Part shown: one piece after another, positions 1 through 10,988 of the stretch
Layout of the letters: the number at the start of each line of letters is the position of its first letter
Position numbering within the stretch: the first letter of the stretch is position 1
Program-made: the position numbers and the translations under genes
The notes under the pieces: generated by a model
What the model saw: the letters and a program-made list of their open reading frames with translations, nothing else
Told to the model about the DNA's origin: nothing
Database searches by the model: none
Origin: Cladocopium goreaui
Lineage: Eukaryota; Sar; Dinophyceae; Suessiales; Symbiodiniaceae
Assembly: GCA_947184155.2 (NCBI GenBank)
Contig: CAMXCT020005002.1
Coordinates: 375,995-439,994 of the forward strand
DNA length: 64,000 nt
Direction: 5' to 3'

Positions 1-338
1 GCCAAATTTCCCGCATTTCAATCCCAGTTAGGAAATTTACATGGAGGAAATGGTTGTAAATGTCCATTTCCTCCAATTTACCAAAAATATGTCCAATGAC
101 TCTCACCATGAAATCCTATTTTCCCATCAAAATCATTATTATATAGTTAATAATTATAGTTAATTACTGTCAATTCAATTCCATAATCTAAGATCATCTA
201 ACATATCATGCATTTAACAGTTAAACATCATATTTCACATCATTTCACATCATTTCACCATATAATTTCCATGAACCCCCAGGGTTTCCCCAAGCCACAA
301 CCCGTCACGACGCGTCACGACGCGTTACCGTGGCCCAG

Positions 339-464
339 GCCCTGTCGGCCGCCTCCGAGGCGCGGCAGCTGGAGGAGCTCAGCGGCGCGGCGCTGCCGAA
401 GCTCTACGCGCAGCTCTACGAGCTGCGCCGCGCCGCGGACGCCTCGGCAGCGAAAGCGGAGGGG
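339..464 (+). CDS. Internal exon, Ala/Leu/Glu-rich helical protein
   Basis: This GC-rich island follows a CAG acceptor ending at 338. It reads about 42 codons that begin ALSAASEARQLEEL and continue through LYAQLYELRRAADASAAKAE. The translation is strongly amphipathic and helical with almost only G/C third positions, unlike the AT-rich flanks. A GT donor at 465 leaves phase 0, which matches the phase-0 exon at 1167, so the two probably belong to one transcript whose 5' part lies outside the window. I do not recognise the family. A competing frame also stays open here, but it gives an Arg/Pro-rich translation typical of a shadow of GC-rich coding DNA. The boundaries rest on splice dinucleotides only. 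Confidence 0.55.
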
Positions 465-1166
465 GTGGGGTGGGATGGTGGTGGTTTCTGGATGGTTTCT
501 TTTGGGTAAAGTGCCATGTGAACTATAAATCTATATACTGTAACTTATATCATGTTATATCATGTTATATCATGTTATATCATGTTATATGGCTCTAGTC
601 AAGTCTAGCAAGTTGTTTGCGTGGACCTTTAAGTTGATCCGATTTTCCAATGTTCATGCGGGATAGTGATGCGTAGGGTTTAATAAGAAAGAGCAACACT
701 CCAAAAATTCGTTGATTTCACGTTCTGTTGTCCTTTTTTGACCGAAGGGAAAGTGCCAAGAGTGTGATGTAAGGTTCGTTTACAGTAAGTCCAGTGGATT
801 CCAATGGTGAAATGCAATTTGATCTAAAATTCTGCAAGGTATGCGTGAAAAAAAATATTGGAAGCCACATTCTCGCCAAAATATTAGCGGTGTTTCAACG
901 AAAAGCGTCGAATGGCACCACGCCCGTGATCGACTATCTGCAGGCATCTTACATGGATCCCCCACTTGGCCATAAGCCAAAAGCCAAGTGGAACATCACC
1001 TTCTCAACGTGTACAGGCCCATTTTTCAAGGTAAACAATACATACTATAATATCTACATATCTATATATATATATACAGATTTAGATTGAGGCCAACCTT
1101 AAAGTTTTCCACAATTCCCATGTTGGGTAAATCCTTGTGTCTTGATTCCATCCCCCATGGCCTCAG
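465..1166 (+). other. Probable intron with short tandem repeat
   Basis: AT-rich sequence between the two exons above and below. It holds about four copies of a 10-base unit (TATATCATGT) at 541-590 and a 98-codon open frame at 794-1090 that has no coding-like composition. No other gene was seen in it. Confidence 0.4.
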
Positions 1167-1253
1167 GAACTGCTGCGCAGCAGCCAACAGGCCCTGGCAA
1201 TTCCTGAGGTCATCCGACCGAAAAATCGGCAGCTGATGCTGGCGCAGAACTGA
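1167..1253 (+). CDS. Terminal exon of the 0.3-1.25 kb gene
   Basis: After a CCTCAG acceptor ending at 1166 this reads 28 codons starting ELLRSSQQALAIPEV and ending RQLMLAQN, then TGA at 1251-1253. Phase 0 at its start fits the phase-0 end of the 339-464 exon, giving AKAEG joined to ELLRSSQQ, which continues the helical, Ala/Leu/Gln-rich character. This is most simply the C-terminus of a helical protein. The function is unknown. No polyadenylation signal was identified. Confidence 0.5.
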   Translation, partial: ELLRSSQQALAIPEVIRPKNRQLMLAQN

Positions 1254-1409
1254 GACAAGACGAAGTTCGAATAGGAACGTAATGGAAGTGTCATGGACAA
1301 TGATGATCATTCAATGGAAATATCATGGAAAGATGTTTTGACATATCATTGAATCTAATGGAATGTAATGTTTAGCATTTTGAAATCCCATTTGGGTAAC
1401 TACAGTCAA

Positions 1410-2200
1410 TGACCACATTTCAGGTTGTCATTCAGAGAGATATGCATGGCTTAGTTAAAATGATTCTCCAAGTTTGCCCGCAGTTTTCATTAGAATCCTA
1501 GTGGCTCTATGGCCGGCTGATGGAAATCTATCTCATGGACCAACGATCAGTCAGGTTGCCCAGTTGCTTTAAAGAACGACTATAATCATACGTATATGTG
1601 ACATATACGTGTAGATGTTGATATTTGTGGATCAAAAAATGGTAACGGAATAAATCGTACTACAAGGGGCTCGGATTTACACCCAAAGATCGAAGAAAAT
1701 TGCGGGATTCTACTATGCTATCAATGGATGATTGAAACCATATCCAAGCAATGCAGGACTCTACCCAGCATAGCCAGCATGTACGCCCTCTCAAAAACCT
1801 TCACATACAGGATGCAGTTCCAGTGTCAGCCTGCCGTATGTGTCTCCGAGCACCCCAACCTTGGAGGGAGAAAAACAGGGATGGCATCGGACCGCGTGAT
1901 GCTGTGGTGTGGTAGAAGTTGGATGTGCGCAAAACCTTGGGGATGGTGATTGTTCCGTTTTTCCTGTAGGTGATGGACTTTGGATGACAACTGCAAACAA
2001 AACACAGTCCACAATTTCAACCTTTAAAAGTCATAAGGGCAAATAGGGTGTTCTTGATTGATTGCGATGGTTTTGGCTGTGAAATTTACATCTTGCACTA
2101 AGAGATTTGATTTACTCGAATACATTTGCAGAAGGTTTGGCGGTTCAACCAACCACGGCCCTAGCAGTCCTCAGCAAACATGGACTTTGACATCCCCCGG
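1410..2200 (+). repeat. Upstream copy of a diverged tandem duplication
   Basis: This flank recurs, with many substitutions and indels, at about 3990-4640. Shared blocks in the same order are: CATTCAGAGAGATATG (1431 and 4003); a block with GAATCCT.GTG.TCTA; the TTTACACCCA/TTCACACCCA block; GAAACCATA.C; GCGATGGTTTTG (2065 and about 4480); GGTTCAACCAACCA (2142 and 4588); and the start ATGGACTTTGACATCCC (2180 and 4620). The duplicated unit therefore includes the promoter side and first exon of the mTERF gene. Confidence 0.7.
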
Positions 2201-3875
2201 GTCAAAGGTCAGCCAGGCTTAGTTGGCACCAGGTTTAAGGCTCAAGAGGTTTCCAGGATGTTTGGTTTCGACCCACAGGTGTTTCCATCATCTCCACATG
2301 TTCCATATCACCACCTGCCTTTATCGCCATGGCGTGGCAGACCTGGCGGGCGTGTGGAAAGGGAGGGCAGCTGTGTGTTGGATCAGCTCAGTTCCAGATT
2401 GGTGGCAGAGAGGTTGGCCCAGGGATCGCGTTGGAAGTATGGCAGAGGCAGAATTGCTGTCACAGCTGGCAGTGGTTTTGAAGCCACGAACGCCGATCAA
2501 AGAGTTGTTTCGGAGTTTTCCGGCGCCAAAGGGCTGGGGCGGGAATTACTTGGAACCAGATCTTGCGGCATATGGAGTGCTGAAGAATGCAGCGCTTTTC
2601 GTGGAGTATGATGGGTACTGGAGGCATGGAGAAGCGGCTGGGATTGCGAAAGACCACAAGAAAAATGCTGCATTGCTGGTATATGCTCCAGCAGGCTCAC
2701 GCATAGTGCGCATTCGGCACGCGAGAAGCAGACCCAAAGAATCCGACGACAAAAACGTGATTTGGATCGATGTGACTACGTGGCGTCTAGGGGACCAAGA
2801 GTCACTTTGGAAGGTCCTGAGATACATTTTGCAACGGCTGCTAGCAGAACCGAATATTTCTCTGTTGCCGAAGGCGGAAAAACGCCTCCAACAGCAAGTG
2901 TCCAAGGCAAGCATGAAGGTCGTACCGCGAGTCAAAGAATTTTGTAGCAAAGCGGCCTTACTGGCTGGTCGAAACACGCCTGAAGAAATGTCAGTTTTCT
3001 TGGGCTCCGAAGGGTTCAACCCTGCCAGCATCAAGCTGGTTGAGCAGAAGTTGTGCCGGAAACGCATTTCTATTGAAAGACAGTTGCAACCACTAATAGT
3101 TTGGCTTTTGAGCCTTGGGTTGACGACCGTTGAAGCTGCAAAAGTCCTGGCTTACTATCCGCCAATTCTGGACTGCAGTGTTGCCAAGAATTTGAAACCT
3201 ACTTTCCAGTGGTTTTTGGAGACCGGACTTTCTGAGCACGAACTTGCAAGGGCCATTGTGGCTCGTCCTCCGATTCTTACCTACAGCATTGAGCATAATT
3301 TGAAGCCAACGGTGCAATTCTTTCTGAGCTTGGGTTTGGCAAGGAATGAGGTTGCAAAAACAATTGCCAAATTTCCTCAAATAGTAGGTCTCAGCATTCA
3401 GCAGAATTTGAGACCCAAAATAAGTTGGTTCTCCAGCCTTGGGCTTCAAAAGGCTCAAATTGCTAGAATGATACTTGTTTACCCTCGAATAATTGGATTC
3501 AGCATGGATCAGAATTTGAAACCAACTGCTCAGTGGTTCCTGGACTTTGGGCTGAGCAAAGATCAACTTGCGAAGTGTGTTTCAGGCTTTCCACAGATCC
3601 TCGGACAGAATGTTGAAAGAAGCTTCAGGCAGAAGGTTGAACTCTTGCAGGCGCATTTCCCAACACGAGCTGTTATTGAGATGATTGCAAGATGCCCCCG
3701 CATCTTGTCTTATAGCCAGGGCAGGCTAAAGAAACGTTTGGAAGTACTTGCAAGATTGGCTCAGAAAGAAAAATTGGTTAGCGCACTGGTTCTGCGAGAC
3801 GACCTGTTTCAGCGGAGATATGGACAAAAGAGACAACAGCACTGGTGCCCAACACATTTCTGTGATAATATATGA
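2180..3875 (+). CDS. mTERF-repeat protein with N-terminal nuclease-like domain
   Basis: A frame stays open from 2223 to the TGA at 3873-3875. Numbered from the ATG at 2439 (478 residues), residues 38-112 hold a domain with PDLAAYGVLKNA, FVEYDG and KKNAALLVYAPAGSRIVRIR. The spacing of Asp41, Glu56/Asp58 and Lys75 resembles PD-(D/E)XK/Vsr-type nuclease folds; this is inference. Residues 215-430 carry about six mTERF repeats of 35-36 residues, each with the NLKPT..WFL..GL pattern, then a Pro before an Ile-Leu pair. mTERF proteins bind nucleic acid as a solenoid in mitochondria or plastids and act in transcription, ribosome assembly or splicing there. The conserved ATG at 2180 (MDFDIPRVK) can splice at 2207/2341 into this frame, so a short first intron is my preferred model. 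The repeat region has no intron, which is unusual beside its neighbours. Confidence 0.9.
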
Positions 3876-3989
3876 ACATGTTGGTGAACATTGTGGGTGG
3901 TTGAAGTTCATTGGTTGAATGTGCAGCCACAAGTGGAGGTATTTGATCTGGCGCTTAAAAAGAAAGGGACTCTCCAATTAATCCCCGCA

Positions 3990-4640
3990 TTTTAAGCTGA
4001 TCATTCAGAGAGATATGAACGGCTTACTTAGTTGCAAGAACTGCTTGCACTTATCAAGAGAATCCTGGTGATCTAGTGACCAGCTGATGTCACTCGTCTG
4101 TACGGACCAATAACCAATGAGGTCGCACGGGTACTAAAGAACCACTAGCTGTGCTACTAGCTAAATGAATTTCGTTGGATCGATGAATCAAAAGAAACAC
4201 TTCTGAATGGAGCACTCCAAGGGGCGAGTTTCACACCCAACGATCCAAGGCAATTGTTTCGATTGTTTGATCTACTATGCGACTACCAATGTACGATCGA
4301 AACCATACCTAAGGAGTGCGGGACTTGTTGATACGTTCTCTCCATTGACACCAGCAGGTACGCTGTCTCAAGACAATACGTTTGCATGTGGACGTAGGAG
4401 CTAGTTTCCTGTAGGCTTTAAATCGGCAATCAGAAAAACGTAGAAGTCCGGATTCTACAGTGCGGCGTTGCGATGCGTTGCGATGGTTTTGCGATTTCAC
4501 TTGTGCGAGATGAGAGAGCGAAGGTACTGATGATTTAGGAGAACCCCTTGCAAAATGATTGGTGGTTCAAGGGCATTCAAAAGGTTCAACCAACCAAGCC
4601 CCACTCAGTCCGCAGCAACATGGACTTTGACATCCCATCG
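3990..4640 (+). repeat. Downstream copy of the diverged tandem duplication
   Basis: Non-coding partner of 1410-2200, lying directly after the mTERF stop codon. It carries the same ordered blocks, with the GGTTCAACCAACCA and CAGCAACATGGACTTTGAC segments best preserved next to the pseudogene start. No independent gene was seen in it. Confidence 0.65.
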
Positions 4641-5130
4641 GTCAAGGGGGTAGGATTGTTTGAGGCAATTTCTAGCTCTAAGGATCCGGGCCTTGGTTAG
4701 CACCAGCTTCAACAGGTCTCTAGGATCTCCAGGTGTTTTTTCTTTCCCTGAGCTACCAGCGTCGAGGCACGTCAAATCACTTTTTACATCTTCTCCACAA
4801 GGCGGTGCCCATAGTAATAGATGGCTTATAAATGGTTATAACTAGGGTTTATACTGTAGGTACGGTACAATCATAGCGCATGGGGTTTATAAACCAACAA
4901 AGATCACGCCGTTCTTATCGCTATGTCAGAACGTTCACAGAAGGTGCTTTGGAGACTTGACAGCCACGGACACTGATCTGGCGGAGTTTTGTTTCGCAGT
5001 TCTGAAGCACCAGAAGGATGGGGTGGACCTTACTTTGGATTCAGATCTTGCAGTGTGGGCTTTGCAAAAACATGCGCCGCTTTTCGCAGAGCACGATGAG
5101 GAACGCCAACCCCAAAGTACTGAATCCTGG
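4620..5130 (+). pseudogene. Truncated paralog of the mTERF gene's first domain
   Basis: The ATG at 4620 repeats the 5' exon of the gene at 2180 (MDFDIPSVKG against MDFDIPRVKG). Then at 4957-5105 the frame reads TDLAEFCFAVLKHQKDG, DSDLAVWALQKHAPLFAEHD, which aligns with PIKELFRSFPAPKGWGG, EPDLAAYGVLKNAALFVEYD of the intact gene. The Asp and E.D positions of the nuclease-like motif are kept (DSDL, AEHD). The Lys motif and all mTERF repeats are missing, because the copy diverges into unrelated sequence after 5105 and stops at 5215-5217. A TATAAA-rich palindromic insertion lies at about 4815-4900 in the position of the first intron. It is either a decayed duplicate or a small gene encoding only half of the domain. 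Confidence 0.65.
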
Positions 5131-5492
5131 ATGATCATTCACCAGCCTGACACAGCGTCACCAACATTAACCGCCCCAGCGGGTTATTCATCCGGGCTTA
5201 ACATTCTTGGAAGATGAAGCAGCTGGGTTTCACTTGCAACGCTGGGAAAATAGGTTAGCTTCCTGCTTGCTGGGGCTTATGGATTTCCCCAGCTAGCCTT
5301 GTTTGATTGCCTAAATGTACTATTAAGTTGCTTGATAAATCCCATTCTAAACCATAATCACTACTTGGCCACTAGTTATGTCAGCTATAAACCATATAAT
5401 CACTAGTTGTGTCAGTTACATACCATTATTCACCATCAAATATCGAGCGATTAACACCCTTATTAACCGATTAACCTATGATTACCCCATAG

Positions 5493-5590
5493 CTTATCGA
5501 CAAGCCCATTGCCACCCCCCCGACGCCCAGGAAAAGCTTGGATCAGTTGACCAAGGAGAACCAGGCGCAAAAACTGGTCCAGAAGGAGCC
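5493..5590 (+). CDS. Exon candidate, Lys/Gln-rich, upstream of cold-shock exons
   Basis: After CCATAG at 5487-5492 an open frame reads KPIATPPTPRKSLDQLTKEN and QAQKLVQKEPVG. The composition (Pro/Lys linker, then a polar helix) and the raised GC set it apart from the AT-rich surroundings. It precedes the Lys/Gly-rich exons at 6460 and 6928 on the same strand, so it may be an N-terminal exon of the cold-shock-like gene. The 3' boundary is unclear: GT dinucleotides lie near 5591-5596 but the frame stays open to 5750. No family is recognised. Confidence 0.45.
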
Positions 5591-6459
5591 GGTGGGTCAA
5601 CCTTTGGCAGTGGCTTACAGTGATCGGCAGTTGAAGTACTGTGTCATATTTGAATACCTTAGGATGCCTGTGATATTTGTTGTCATACATGTGGGTACAT
5701 ATAAATACATACAGTATATAATATTTATATATATAGACAACATTATTTAACAACAATTGTATGTATAACATAATGTGAGTATATCTATGTGTATATATAT
5801 ATATATACGTGTGCCTGTGTGTGCGATTATGTGTGTGTGCATATATTGCTATATGCCAACCAGTTGATTTTTTCAGGGCATCTAAGATAGGCCAGGATAG
5901 ATAGACAGAAGATATGGAGTGATCATGACGAGGATACCAGCAGAAAATATATAACAATGTTTAACAGTTTAACATCAGGATATCATTTTTGAAAAAATGC
6001 GTGGTTCACATATACACATTATGTATGTAATTATATGTTAATGCGTTAAAGATGAAGGCAATTATTTCACAAATGCACATGTGGTTGTCGGAATCGGGTG
6101 GTTTGGCCTTTGGCCAAATGGCAACCAGAGGGAGGAATTTGTTGTCGCCTGATTGGATCACACTTGGCTCCATCGGTGCCATGTTCACGACATTGCTTAC
6201 TATTCGATGAATGGGGATCATCAATAATCCATTACTAGGGGTTCATATGCCCACTATAACCATGCCAATTATAAGACGGATGACAATATCACTATGTAAC
6301 TTGACCACGTCACGTGCATTCTTGACACAAAGCGGTTCCCGTAGTTATAAGCTAGTTTCTAAACCAACCTATCCATGGCTATTAATATAGTTATAGGATA
6401 TTATAACCACCATAAAGTCCTATTTAGAATCATACACCCCCGTCGGCTTATTCAAAAAG

Positions 6460-6512
6460 CAACATCGCGAGCACCACCTCCCAGGAGGTGAAGAAGGGCA
6501 AAGGCAAAGGCG
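6460..6512 (+). CDS. Exon with Lys/Gly linker (KKGKGKG)
   Basis: Reads NIASTTSQEVKKGKGKG between an AG at 6458-6459 (or CCAG at 6481-6484) and a GT donor at 6513. The donor leaves one base (G) that joins the exon at 6928 to give a continuous Gly-Lys run. Repeated GK linkers are common beside cold-shock-like domains in dinoflagellate proteins, and such a domain follows at 10 kb. The in-frame TGA shortly after the donor supports splicing here. Confidence 0.55.
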
Positions 6513-6927
6513 GTGGCACCGTGGGATCCCCGTGATCCCCGTTACGGCAGCGTTCAGTTGGCGCAAATAACTCCAATATCTATGGTTTATGATACGTAAT
6601 AGCTGTATAACTATAGTTGATGGGGGTTATAAAGCAACTTATAACTCAGGGGGTCTCACATTGCGTTTGATTTTGCTGTAGCACAATCAGCTGCTCTGTT
6701 TGGTTCAACACACATGGCAAGTTAAAGTTTGCTGCTTTCCAGATCAATAGTTTTCAGCCACCAAACAACCGGTTCAGTTTCCTAAGCCATCTCCAAAGTG
6801 CCAATGGTAGTTTCACATTACGTTCTGATTGTTTGGTTTTGTTCAATAACTAGCAGACCTCGGCCATTCGATGGTTCTTCGAGGCAAATCCATGGGGCAT
6901 TGCATCATACCATCATATCCTTGGCAG

Positions 6928-7027
6928 GTAAAGGCAAAGGCAAAGGCAAGTCCAAGCGACCCACTGGCAACTCGGCATTGGAGCAGAGATGGTGGCCTAC
7001 TTGGTGGTTCACCATGCTTCACCACTG
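6928..7027 (+). CDS. Exon with GKGKGKGKSKR linker
   Basis: Begins after TTGGCAG (acceptor ending at 6927). With the leftover G of the preceding exon it reads GKGKGKGKSKRPTGN, then SALEQRWWPTWWFT. A GTGAGC donor lies at about 7028. The basic linker followed by a Trp-rich stretch fits an RNA-binding protein. An alternative end at a GT after AGATG (about 6990) would drop the Trp-rich part. It is probably part of the same gene as the cold-shock exons at 10006 and 10989. Confidence 0.55.
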
Positions 7028-7296
7028 GGTGAGCTGTATTTGATGTATACAACCTAAACCAAATGGGGATATTCCACATGTAGCTGGGGTTAGAATAGCT
7101 TTAATATGCAGTCAGTAAGTGGGTCTTAAAACCCATATGAGCTCATTTGGTAACTCGGATGCACCCCCGGATAGGCGCACTGGTGATAACAACAAGGTAA
7201 TCATGGCTGGTTGAAAGATTCTCATGAGGATATAAAAGGGTGAAACTAAGAAACAAAAAGATGTACTGTTTTTGACCTATCTTTTGGAGAGACGTC

Positions 7297-7440
7297 ATGG
7301 GACATCATCATGGCAAAGATGGATCATCCCATGAAGCAGAGAACCCCAAGGTCCCCACCTTCCACGTACCAGAGCCGGATGCCTCAGCGGATGGAAGTTC
7401 CATGGGATTTCAGCAGAAACACGGGGCAAACGATAGGGGA
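7297..7440 (+). CDS. Weak exon candidate, polar
   Basis: An open frame starting MGHHHGKDGSSHEAEN continues through VPTFHVPEPDASADGS. The stretch is richer in GC than its flanks and lies between the linker exons and the cold-shock exons. A second frame (SPPSTYQSRMPQRMEV) is also open, so the reading is uncertain, and no convincing splice sites decide it. Confidence 0.3.
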
Positions 7441-7686
7441 TTAAAGTCCCAAACAAAATGTTGTGCTATACATCAAGAATGGGTTATTCATGGGGGATAA
7501 CTGCTGGGAATACGGTTGATGATGGCGATTTGAGCCCCTGATTAATAGGGATGCTATCGAGATATTGATTTAACTTAGCAAAAAGTATGGGGCTTTGAAA
7601 TTAATCTCCCATTTAATTGGGATACAATGAAGATTTAACTAACAACTAAAATGCATCAGATTGGGTTATTAATCATAATACATTTT

Positions 7687-8858
7687 TCCCCACCTGCCAG
7701 GTGAGGGTTGTTAGATTTTATGTCAGTTGCCTCCTCGTCCTCCTTCTCCTCCTCCTCCTCCTCCTCCTTCTCCTCGTCCTCCTCCTGTCCTCCTCCTCCT
7801 CGTCCTCCTCGTCGTCCTCGTCCTCCTGCTCAACTGCGACTCGCGATCCACAGTGTTCGCTGTCGGACCTCAACCACGACCATCCACGCCCAGTGTTCCC
7901 TGCCGGACCTCAACCGCGACCATCCACGCCCAGTGTTCCCTGCCGGACCTCAACCACGACCATCAAGTGTTCCCTGCCGGACCTCAACCCATCCCCGCCC
8001 AGTGTTCCCTGCCGGACCTCAACCACGACCATCCACGCCCAGTGTTCCCTGCCGGACCTCAACCGCGAGTATCCATGCCAAGTGTTCCCTGCCGGACCTC
8101 ATGTAGGAATGTCAGATAGACTGCCAGATAGAATGCCAGATAGAATGTCAGATAGGATGCCAGATAGAATGCCAGATAGAATGCCAGAAAGAATGCCAGA
8201 AAGAATGCCAGATAGAATGCCAGATAGAATGTCAGATAAGATGCCAGATAGAATGCCAGATAGAATGCCAGAAAGAATGCCAGAAAGAATGCCAGATAGA
8301 CTGCCAGATAGAATGTCAGATAGAATGTCAGATATAATGCCAGATAGAATGCCAACATATATGCCAGAATGTATGTCAGATAGAATGCCAAAATATATGT
8401 CAGATATAATGCCAGATAGAATGCCAGAATATATGCCAGAATATGTCAGATAGAATGCCAGAATATATGTCAGATATAATGCCAGATAGAATGCCAACAT
8501 ATATGCCAGAATATATGTCAGATAGAATGCCAAAATATATGTCAGATATAATGCCAGATAGAATGCCAGAATATATGCCAGAATATATGTCAGATAGAAT
8601 GCCAGAATATATGTCAGAATAAATGACAGGTAGAATGCCAGAATATATGTCAGATGAAATGTCAGAAAATATGTCAGATAGAATGCCAGATAGACTGCCA
8701 GATAGAATGCCAGGTGGAATGTCAGGATATATGCCAGATAGAATGCCAGAATATATGCCAGAATATATGTCAGATAGGATGTCAGAATATACTAAATATA
8801 TGTCCAAATATACGTCCTGACATGTCATGGTGGGGATCACACGAAGTAGAGTAATTTT
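7687..8858 (+). repeat. Composite minisatellite element, copy 1
   Basis: Starts TCCCCACCTGCCAGGTGAGG and ends with ATGGTGGGGATCACACGAAG followed by TAGAGTAATTTT. Inside are, in order: a (CCT/CTC)n tract at about 7725-7830; about six copies of a roughly 40-base unit containing GTGTTCCCTGCCGGACCTCA at 7850-8105; and more than 50 copies of a 10-12-base unit (ATGCCAGATAGA and variants with TATATG) at 8106-8815. Because the last unit is 12 bases long, both strands stay open and yield artefactual MPDR- or LAFY-type proteins. The same architecture recurs at 61070-61839. Confidence 0.85.
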
Positions 8859-10005
8859 ACTGGGAGATAATTATCGGGAATATTATAAATATTGAGGACT
8901 TAAGCCCCAATTAATAGGGATACTATGCAGATTTGCCCAACAAACTATGGGGATCATGCATGATAATGTGGCAAAACCAATGCCATTTACCTGCCCTGAA
9001 ATCCAACTGGATGTCAAGATCCCGGGTAGATTTGCGACCCGAAACAGGAGGCCTTGAAGGTAGTTTAGCCCGTAAGTGCGTCAATTATAAACGGGGTAAG
9101 CACGGTAGTCTCGCTACAAAAGGCTACAAATGAGGTATAATCCCCTTACTAATGGAATGAGCCACCAAGTAGTGATTCATTTGATTTCATGAGCATGTGA
9201 GTGGCTAGCATCCTAGTTGTGAGCCATGTTCCGACTTTGGCCGATCATAAACACTTCTTGCGATGATATAGCCCCAAAAAAGGAAAGATCACTGTTTGCG
9301 GACCAAAAGGCTCAATAAAGACGGGTGATGAGTAATGACAATCAAAAGCAAACGAAAACAAAAACAGACCGCAATCTTACATCATACATCATCATATCCA
9401 TTCTTCGGATGATTCCATGATTTTCCACATGTTTATAGTGGCAGGCTAGCATTTAGGATATGTTGGCTTAATTCCTTGAGCTCCCCGGACAATATTCTAT
9501 CTGCATGTGTTTTTTTGCTCTTAGAATATTCGACAATGAAAATATCAATAAACACATTACTTCTTGAATGGATTCATCTGACTTTGAATATTCTAACTGC
9601 TAATGTTCTCGGAATATTCTAAGTGGGGGGCGCGCATTATTCTAACTGCATTGGTTTAATTCTGGATTATTCTATTTTCTAGAGGGTAGCTACATCAGTT
9701 TAACGGTTTGTTACCGTTTGTTCATCCCAGTGATTGGACGTTTTTGACCACAAAAAACATGCGGTCAACATGAGGATGCGTGGCTCTGACTTGTTTCTTA
9801 TTGGGCATTTGGTGTCTGAAACCAGGGTCCTGCTAAATCCTTGGGTGAACCATCAATATTCCTCTATGATAGACATTTCGGGAGTAGAGCGATTTTCAGA
9901 TTCACCCAGCTTTGGTATTAGTTGCACATCCCAATTTTATCATATTTTATCTAACTATCTCCAATAAGATGTGTCCATTACATACCCACAACAACTAATC
10001 ACCAG
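8859..10005. other. No gene seen; probable intron
   Basis: AT-rich sequence between the composite minisatellite and the first cold-shock exon. Open frames here (for example 9734-9967) lack coding-like composition. I see no repeat family member or RNA gene. Confidence 0.35.
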
Positions 10006-10072
10006 GGTGCCGCAGCCAAGATCTCCACAGAGCCGTTGAAGGGCCAAGTCTTGGAGTGGAAGACCAAGTTCG
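10006..10072 (+). CDS. Cold-shock-like domain, first-half exon
   Basis: After ATCACCAG (ending 10005) the exon reads GAAAKISTEPLKGQVLEWKT then KFG, with a GT donor at 10073 leaving one G. LKG.V..WK.KFGWI is the first beta-strand and start of the RNP1-like surface of cold-shock-like domains, which bind single-stranded RNA or DNA. Joining to 10989 restores Gly then WIKPE exactly at the expected place, so the intron splits the fold inside the KFG-W motif. The GT-AG ends, matched phase and domain continuity make this the best-supported splice in the window. Confidence 0.8.
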
Positions 10073-10187
10073 GTCGCGGACACCCGGAGATCGCTAGGAA
10101 AAGCCTGGGGATACAATGGGAAGATCGTGAAGAGAAGATGTATGGGTACTGTATAGTGCATATCCCCACACACAGGAATATAGTTTT

Positions 10188-10353
10188 TTTAGAGATCGAT
10201 AGATAGATAGATAGATAGACAGATAGACAGATAGACAGATAGATAGATAGATAGATTAGATAGATTAGATAGATTAGATAGATTAGATAGATTAGATAGA
10301 TTAGATAGATTAGATAGATTAGATAGATTAGATAGATTAGATAGATAAGATAG

Positions 10354-10384
<31 letters not shown>

Positions 10385-10388
10385 GATA
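10188..10388. repeat. GATA-type microsatellite
   Basis: TAGA repeats grade into about twelve 10-base units of TAGATAGATT and back to TAGA. It lies in the intron that splits the cold-shock-like domain. The higher-order 10-base core suggests local expansion of a variant unit. Confidence 0.9.
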
Positions 10389-10988
10389 GGGCTAATATGG
10401 TGTAACAGGGATGTAATGTTCAATGGATGTGTTTCAGGGAAAATCTCTGCGGTTGAAGCAATAGTATTTACCCGTTTCCTTCCTAAACTATCCCTGTAAG
10501 CAAAGCTGTTGATTTCAAGGAGGTTGTTGTGCTACAGCATTCTTCCCAGCTTCGTCAGGGTTGATTGATTGGCACTGTGGCACTGTTCATGGTGAACCCG
10601 GTAGCAGTCTGACTAGGCACAAATGGTTGTCAGCATTAGAAAGCTCACAACCAGTGAGATATCCATCATCCAAGAACTCCAAAAATAGTTTCGACAGTAT
10701 GTGCCCTTTAGTGATCAAGATGCCGATTTGGTTCGGGGATTTCCCAGCTAGCCATGTTTGAGGACACCTCAAGGTACCCTTGTATATCAGCATGGATCAG
10801 CCAGAGACAGCAGATTGAAAACCCCGCTTTGGGTGATGGAAAAAACGTTTGTTTCAGAAGAAACAACCCATGATCACCAAGGTCTTTCTAGTTCATGCAC
10901 CCTTGTGTGTGTTTGCTTGTGTTTGCTTGTTGGAGAAGAGGGCACCCGAACCCCCCATGATGGCCATTTTGGGCGGGGAAAGATTGAG

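Noticed and set aside
2231..2255. Possible relict of the dinoflagellate spliced leader before the mTERF frame
   Set aside because: Only GGCTCAAG matches exactly; the bases upstream do not, and an 8-base match is expected by chance in 64 kb.
8059..8840. Long repetitive proteins on both strands (MPDR and LAFY types)
   Set aside because: They are products of a 12-base tandem repeat without stops and have no gene context.
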